Origin: Setaria digitata
Taxonomy: Eukaryota > Nematoda > Chromadorea > Rhabditida > Setariidae
NCBI GenBank assembly: GCA_003640385.1
Contig: RCAB01000008.1
Span: 186,001-250,000, forward strand
Reading direction: 5' to 3'
Length of the DNA stretch: 64,000 nt
Shown here: one piece after another, positions 63,101 to 64,000 of the stretch
How positions within the stretch are numbered: the first letter of the stretch is position 1
Layout of the letters: each line of letters opens with the position of its first letter
Notes under the pieces: model-generated
Database searches by the model: none
Seen by the model: only the letters and a program-made list of their open reading frames with translations
Told to the model about the DNA's origin: nothing
Translations under genes and position numbers: made by a program

Positions 63101-64000
63101 AAAAGATAAACGATGAAATTTCAATTTACGCAAGGTATAGCAGACACGGAAGCGATTTTTATATGCTTGCATGAAATGGAATGTCACAATATACACACAT
63201 ATTATGTATTGTAAAAAAGCAGCCAATGTTGATGAAAGATCTGCTCATTTTTTTAGTATTCTTTCTTCCAAGATTTGCATTTTTTCTTCTCTTTTCCTTT
63301 TTTTGAATTCCTTTCACATCTCTTCATAAAGCTGTTCACCTTCCTTCTATCTCCTCCTTTTTTTCGCTTATGTTTTTTTTCAATTTTGATTATTAACATT
63401 CATCCAGTACTTCTTTTCAGTGTCTGTATAAAATAAATTAATTCCCGACATACATTTCTTCCCTTACTTTATATTTCCAGCCAGAAGCTATTTTCCATGT
63501 GGCTTAACATTTAAATTAATTCTGACCATCATATGCAGTAAGTAGCTAATTTGGTCAGTTGAAACTATTCAAATTCTCTAGAAGAAGATTACAGCGTAAC
63601 ATTTTGTCATGCCAGAAAAATTGTACTTCTTTTTCGACTTTTTATGAACGTGAACTGTACATTGCTTATTTTCTCTTACAAATCTAATTTGTGTTTTTCC
63701 AGGATTTTTGCAGTTTTAAAAATAACCCTTTGGTGTTGCTGAACTAGGATTCCTAATAGCCAGAACTTTTCATAAAGGCTCCTTTATAAAAAGATTGTAA
63801 AACTGCAATGCTTGTTTTGTTAGAACTATAATTTATGTTTCGAATTTAATGCACCAAATTTACTTTCTATAAAAGTTATAAGTGGTATTTATAGTATTTT
63901 TCGTTTTATTATAATATTTAATCAGTTCTTAATCGCATTAATGCTTTCATTTATTTTGTTTGACGAGATAGCAACCTACATTTCAAACAATATTTCAAGC
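57172..64000. other. Gene-poor tail of the window
   Basis: AT-rich with many T and A runs. The best frame is 61643-61885 plus, which follows an acceptor-like ctcagcag and ends in a Lys/Asp-rich stretch, but it has no recognisable motif. Frames at 59036-59242 and 58675-58382 (minus) are likewise unassigned. Confidence 0.4.

Overview
The window is nuclear DNA from a nematode, most likely a clade III parasitic (filarial-type) species. The basis is AT-rich DNA, many short exons split by introns of roughly 100-700 bp with GT-AG borders, nematode-style MATH-BTB and GT31 genes, and proteins whose closest recognisable relatives are animal. The species assignment is inference. There are no bacterial, CRISPR or prophage-like features. 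I found no tRNA or rRNA gene by eye.

Layout. 3.7-6.1 kb (-): a BTB protein with a probable MATH N-terminus. 7.1-8.8 kb (-): complete seven-exon thymidylate synthase. 11.3-14.9 kb (+): a dermatopontin-like, Cys/Trp-patterned protein with a Thr-rich tail; its first intron past the 5' exons holds a small antisense reading frame with a signal peptide. 16.8-22.0 kb (+): a 17-exon BTB-BACK-kelch protein of the NS1-binding-protein (IVNS1ABP) type. 25.0-27.9 kb (+): a type II membrane GT31 beta-1,3-galactosyltransferase (BRE-5-like). 29.6-31.0 kb (-): an unrecognised 254-residue protein, divergent from 31.8-34.5 kb (+), the ER protein disulfide isomerase PDIA6/P5 with two CGHC sites and a KTEL tail. 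36.3-38.1 kb (-): an intact, intron-containing ISXO2/IS1595 (Merlin-type) transposase-derived gene that has lost two of three catalytic acids, divergent from 39.1-40.1 kb (+), the U5 snRNP protein DIM1/TXNL4A, followed on the same strand by Mediator subunit MED21 (40.6-41.6 kb). 49.9-51.3 kb (-): a gene with a signal peptide and an activin/TGF-beta type II receptor ectodomain, with no kinase recognised. The remaining 12.7 kb is gene-poor.

The genes do not form one pathway. They are mostly housekeeping genes (nucleotide synthesis, splicing, transcription, ER folding) interleaved with extracellular or adaptor proteins. The observations most worth following are the catalytically dead domesticated transposase and the kinase-less TGF-beta receptor-like gene. 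Two single-N positions are flanked by duplicated sequence and look like assembly joins; one duplicates the start of a kelch-gene exon.

Exon borders were placed by hand from splice consensus and frame. Genes for which every phase was checked are marked as such; 5' ends of the MATH-BTB and dermatopontin-like genes are not settled.
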